Below the pieces are notes generated by a model. The model ran no database searches, had not been told where the DNA came from, and saw only the letters and a list, made by a program, of their open reading frames with translations. A DNA stretch of 64,000 nucleotides from the NCBI GenBank assembly GCA_018262505.1, contig JAGSYV010000003.1, forward strand, positions 43,721 to 107,720, in the 5' to 3' direction. The position numbers and the translations under genes were made by a program. Numbering within the stretch: position 1 is the stretch's first letter; each line of letters opens with the position of its first letter. This document shows, piece after piece, positions 62,170 to 64,000 of the stretch. The stretch comes from Pseudomonadota bacterium (GTDB lineage: Bacteria; Pseudomonadota; Alphaproteobacteria; Rhizobiales; Pleomorphomonadaceae).

Positions 62170-62483
62170 GGAAAATCTCCCTCGATTTTTTTCCTTGGGA
62201 AAACAGTGGTTCAGACGGATGGTCTGCTCAGACGACGGCCGCTAGGGCGGGCCAGTCAGGCGAAGAATGGAAGCCGAAATGGACATCGATGTGGACCTTG
62301 CTGTCTGGTACGCCTGCTGGGACATCCTCGCCCCGCTCGACGATCCCGTTCTTGATCACGCCGTCACCGCTATCGGCGCCGGCATATTGCTCGACGGGTG
62401 GAAGGGCGATCGCCTTGCAGCGCTTTCAGCCCCCACCAACATTCACGTCCGCCTCGAGGCGGAATGGCGCACCGTTCCCCGGC
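62170..62483. other. Early-region gap with an uncertain plus-strand frame
   Basis: 314 bases without a minus-strand gene. On the plus strand a frame from ATG 62267 to 62755 begins with plausible sequence (DIDVDLAVWYACWDILAPLD, VTAIGAGILLDGWKGDRLAA) behind AGGCGAAG, but from 62484 it runs antisense to the better-supported gene at 62484-62771 and becomes Arg/Pro-rich. It may be a short gene with a missed stop, or chance. Confidence 0.35.
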
Positions 62484-62771
62484 TCAATGACTGGGCAGAG
62501 GGCAGGGCGCGCCCCACTCTTCCGACGAAGGCTCAAGAAGATCCGGGAAGCGTCGCGACAGAAATAGTTCGGCGCTGGCTAGCGCAGCCATTCTCGATCG
62601 CTGACCGTCCGGCGCTTCGTAAAGCTCCCTGGCAAGATCGACCCAGTCGGGTTTCGGAATGGCGTTCACCCGCGCAGCCGCAACCCATGGCGGAATTCCC
62701 TGCCGAAAGTAGAGCGTTTCGAACAGCACATCCCAGACAACCAGGTCGAAGGTGAGCGGCGCGTTATTCAT
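62484..62771 (-). CDS. Small phage early protein
   Basis: 95 residues from ATG 62771, overlapping the Cro-like gene by eight bases. Reads NNAPLTFDLVVWDVLFETLY and PDWVDLARELYEAPDGQRSR, soluble and acidic/helical. Similar size and position to early accessory genes after cro. Function unknown. Confidence 0.65.
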   Translation of the reverse strand: MNNAPLTFDLVVWDVLFETLYFRQGIPPWVAAARVNAIPKPDWVDLARELYEAPDGQRSRMAALASAELFLSRRFPDLLEPSSEEWGAPCPLPSH

Positions 62772-63030
62772 CGGCCGAAGCCTCCGCCACCGAAATCGCT
62801 GGGCGCGGCACATCGGCAGGCCACTCGCCCCCCTCCGGCCAGTTGGCCGAGAACCAAGTTATCGCTCTGTCATAGGACCGGATGCGGAAATTGAGTGTTC
62901 CGGCCGCGACCTGTTGGAAGAAGCGCCAATCACCCGCCGCACGCTCCGACAACGTTGCTAGCGAAACGCCCATGGCCGACGCGTAGGCGGCAGAGAGGGC
63001 GGTCAGATGATGAGAGAGCGTCCGTTCCAT
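62764..63030 (-). CDS. Cro-like repressor
   Basis: 88 residues from ATG 63030. SHHLTALSAAYASAMGVSLA, TLSERAAGDWRFFQQVAAGT is a helix-turn-helix (SLATLSERAAGDWRFF), the rest a polar tail. It is transcribed away from the CI-like repressor across a shared operator region. A start at 63057 would overlap the predicted promoter and is less likely. First gene of the lytic early transcript. Confidence 0.75.
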   Translation of the reverse strand: MERTLSHHLTALSAAYASAMGVSLATLSERAAGDWRFFQQVAAGTLNFRIRSYDRAITWFSANWPEGGEWPADVPRPAISVAEASADE

Positions 63031-63041
63031 GATCGAAACAG

Positions 63042-63113
63042 ATACCAGATTTATCATGCCAGTCAACCAGTAATATCTGGCGTGCAATCTGGTTGGAAAT
63101 ACCGGATAAATCA
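63042..63113. promoter_or_regulatory. CI/Cro operator region
   Basis: Two direct 15-base copies ATACCRGATWWATCA at 63042-63056 and 63099-63113, and two inverted half sites ATCTGG at 63075 and 63088 between them. A minus-strand -35 TTGACT (63066-63061) lies in the middle. The arrangement resembles a multi-operator lambdoid switch. Both flanking genes have very short or no leaders. Confidence 0.65.
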
Positions 63114-63116
63114 GGC

Positions 63117-63812
63117 ATGACCACACTAGCAGACATCGTCAGCAAACGACTCTCCGTGATAGGTCGCGGGCCAACCCAAGCCGAGAACCACGGCAAGTTG
63201 GGGAAAAACTACATCACTGATATCGTCGGTGGTAATAAGCGGGATATACGCGCCAGCTATATGCCCCGGCTCGCCAAGGCCTTGGACTGGTCTGTCCAGG
63301 AATTGCAGGCCGAAATGCAGGCGGCAGGACTTAGGCCTGCCGACGTCAATGAGGCGGTGCCATCCGATGTTCCCGGCGCGGCGGTTAGTGCGGATCAGTT
63401 GTCATACCTGCCGCTGGATATTCCTGTGTACGGCGTAGCGGCTGCGTCGGTGGTTGGATGTTTTGTCATCGATGGGCAGATCGATGTGGTTCGGAGGCCG
63501 CCAGGGTTGGCTCAGGCACGTAATATCTATGCGCTCTACGTTCACGGCGAGTCCATGTTCCCGCGTCATAGGTCTGGCGATCTCATTTTCGTTTCACCGG
63601 ACAGGCCGCCCCGTAGCGGCGATGACGTCGTGGTTCAGACTCGGAACCATCCGGGCGACGTAATCCAGAGCTGGCTGAAAGAGTTCGATCACTCGACTGA
63701 AGACGTAGTGTTGGTCCGCCAACTCAATCCGGCAAGCACCATCGAATTTCGGCAGGACACGGTCGTTTCCGTGCACCGCGTTTTGTCGATGCGCGAGCTG
63801 TTCGGCGCCTAA
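63117..63812 (+). CDS. CI-like prophage repressor (S24 LexA-type)
   Basis: 231 residues from ATG 63117; upstream start 63093 would be inside the operator. N-terminal HTH (LADIVSKRLSVIGRGPTQAE ... KNYITDIVGGNKRDIR), linker, then an S24 autoprotease domain with Ser146 in YVHGESMFPRHRSGDL and Lys188 in SWLKEF; a VYGVAAAS stretch lies where the self-cleavage site is usually found. RecA-stimulated cleavage would induce the prophage. No ribosome-binding site precedes the start, consistent with leaderless translation. Confidence 0.92.
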   Translation: MTTLADIVSKRLSVIGRGPTQAENHGKLGKNYITDIVGGNKRDIRASYMPRLAKALDWSVQELQAEMQAAGLRPADVNEAVPSDVPGAAVSADQLSYLPLDIPVYGVAAASVVGCFVIDGQIDVVRRPPGLAQARNIYALYVHGESMFPRHRSGDLIFVSPDRPPRSGDDVVVQTRNHPGDVIQSWLKEFDHSTEDVVLVRQLNPASTIEFRQDTVVSVHRVLSMRELFGA

Positions 63813-64000
63813 AGCCTTCCCGCCTGGGCATCGACATTGAGAACAGCTTCCGTGGAAGGGTCATATTCGCAGGAATATGAATGCCTTACCCAATTTCCAA
63901 AGTACCTGGGGCAAATTCCCGGGCGGCGGGGCTAGCCACAGACTGTCGTTCGTGATTCACGATATGGGTGACCAAGCCGCCGCGCCTCCCCGTCGATTCT
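63813..64000. other. Region right of the repressor
   Basis: 188 bases to the window end without a complete gene. An ATG at 63964 opens a frame that runs off the edge. Integrase and right attachment site, if present, must lie beyond. Confidence 0.4.
63861..63880. repeat. Perfect 8-bp inverted repeat after the repressor
   Basis: TCATATTC-GCAG-GAATATGA, 49 bases downstream of the repressor stop. No T run follows, so a protein-binding site is as likely as a terminator. Confidence 0.5.

Overview
The window is GC-rich alphaproteobacterial chromosome, most likely Hyphomicrobiales (Rhizobiales). The order DUF177 – plsX – fabH – ihfA – MerR regulator next to a Cbp3-type cytochrome bc1 chaperone, the nusB–thiL pair and an H+-pyrophosphatase all fit that group. 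The species cannot be named from sequence alone. The visible left 17 kb is host housekeeping: a truncated chemoreceptor, a molybdopterin oxidoreductase, MarC and YqaA membrane proteins, nusB, thiL, hppA, rarD, bamE and the phospholipid/fatty-acid cluster. In this cluster ihfA survives only as a 47-codon in-frame remnant that joins its N- and C-terminal ends.

A tRNA-Pro(GGG) at 16979-17056 marks the border of accessory DNA. From 17 to 25 kb lie a LexA-box-controlled Y-family polymerase with a small zinc-ribbon partner, an OLD-family nuclease followed directly by a UvrD-like helicase (the Gabija anti-phage arrangement), and two unrecognised genes of visibly lower GC.

From 25.1 kb to the right end lies a nearly complete prophage, mostly on the minus strand, so it reads right to left. 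It starts with a LexA-like CI repressor (63117-63812) facing a Cro-like gene across repeated operators. A CII-like regulator and a replication module follow: zinc-finger/TOPRIM primase, C5 methyltransferase and an SF3 helicase. Next comes an array of 9-bp-spaced iterons that looks like a replication origin. The packaging and head genes are lambda-type: TerS, TerL gpA, portal gpB, ClpP-like protease with a nested scaffold, gpD and gpE. The baseplate and contractile tail are P2-type: V, W, J, I, fibres, FI sheath, FII tube, E/E' frameshift, tape measure, U, X, D. Lysis genes close the map: holin, SAR endolysin and overlapping spanins. No integrase is in view and it probably lies to the right of the window.

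Several cargo genes interrupt the late region: a toxin-antitoxin pair with its own promoter and twin operators between U and the tape measure, a secreted small protein before gpE, a Com/adenine-methyltransferase pair before the sheath, and an AT-rich island before the lysis genes. Intrinsic terminators at 37085, 54457 and 55085 divide the prophage into transcription units. The points most worth a second look are the iteron array beside a split P4-type replication system, the two overlapping reading frames in the methyltransferase gene, the GGGAAAC frameshift site, the OLD/UvrD defence locus and the internally deleted ihfA.
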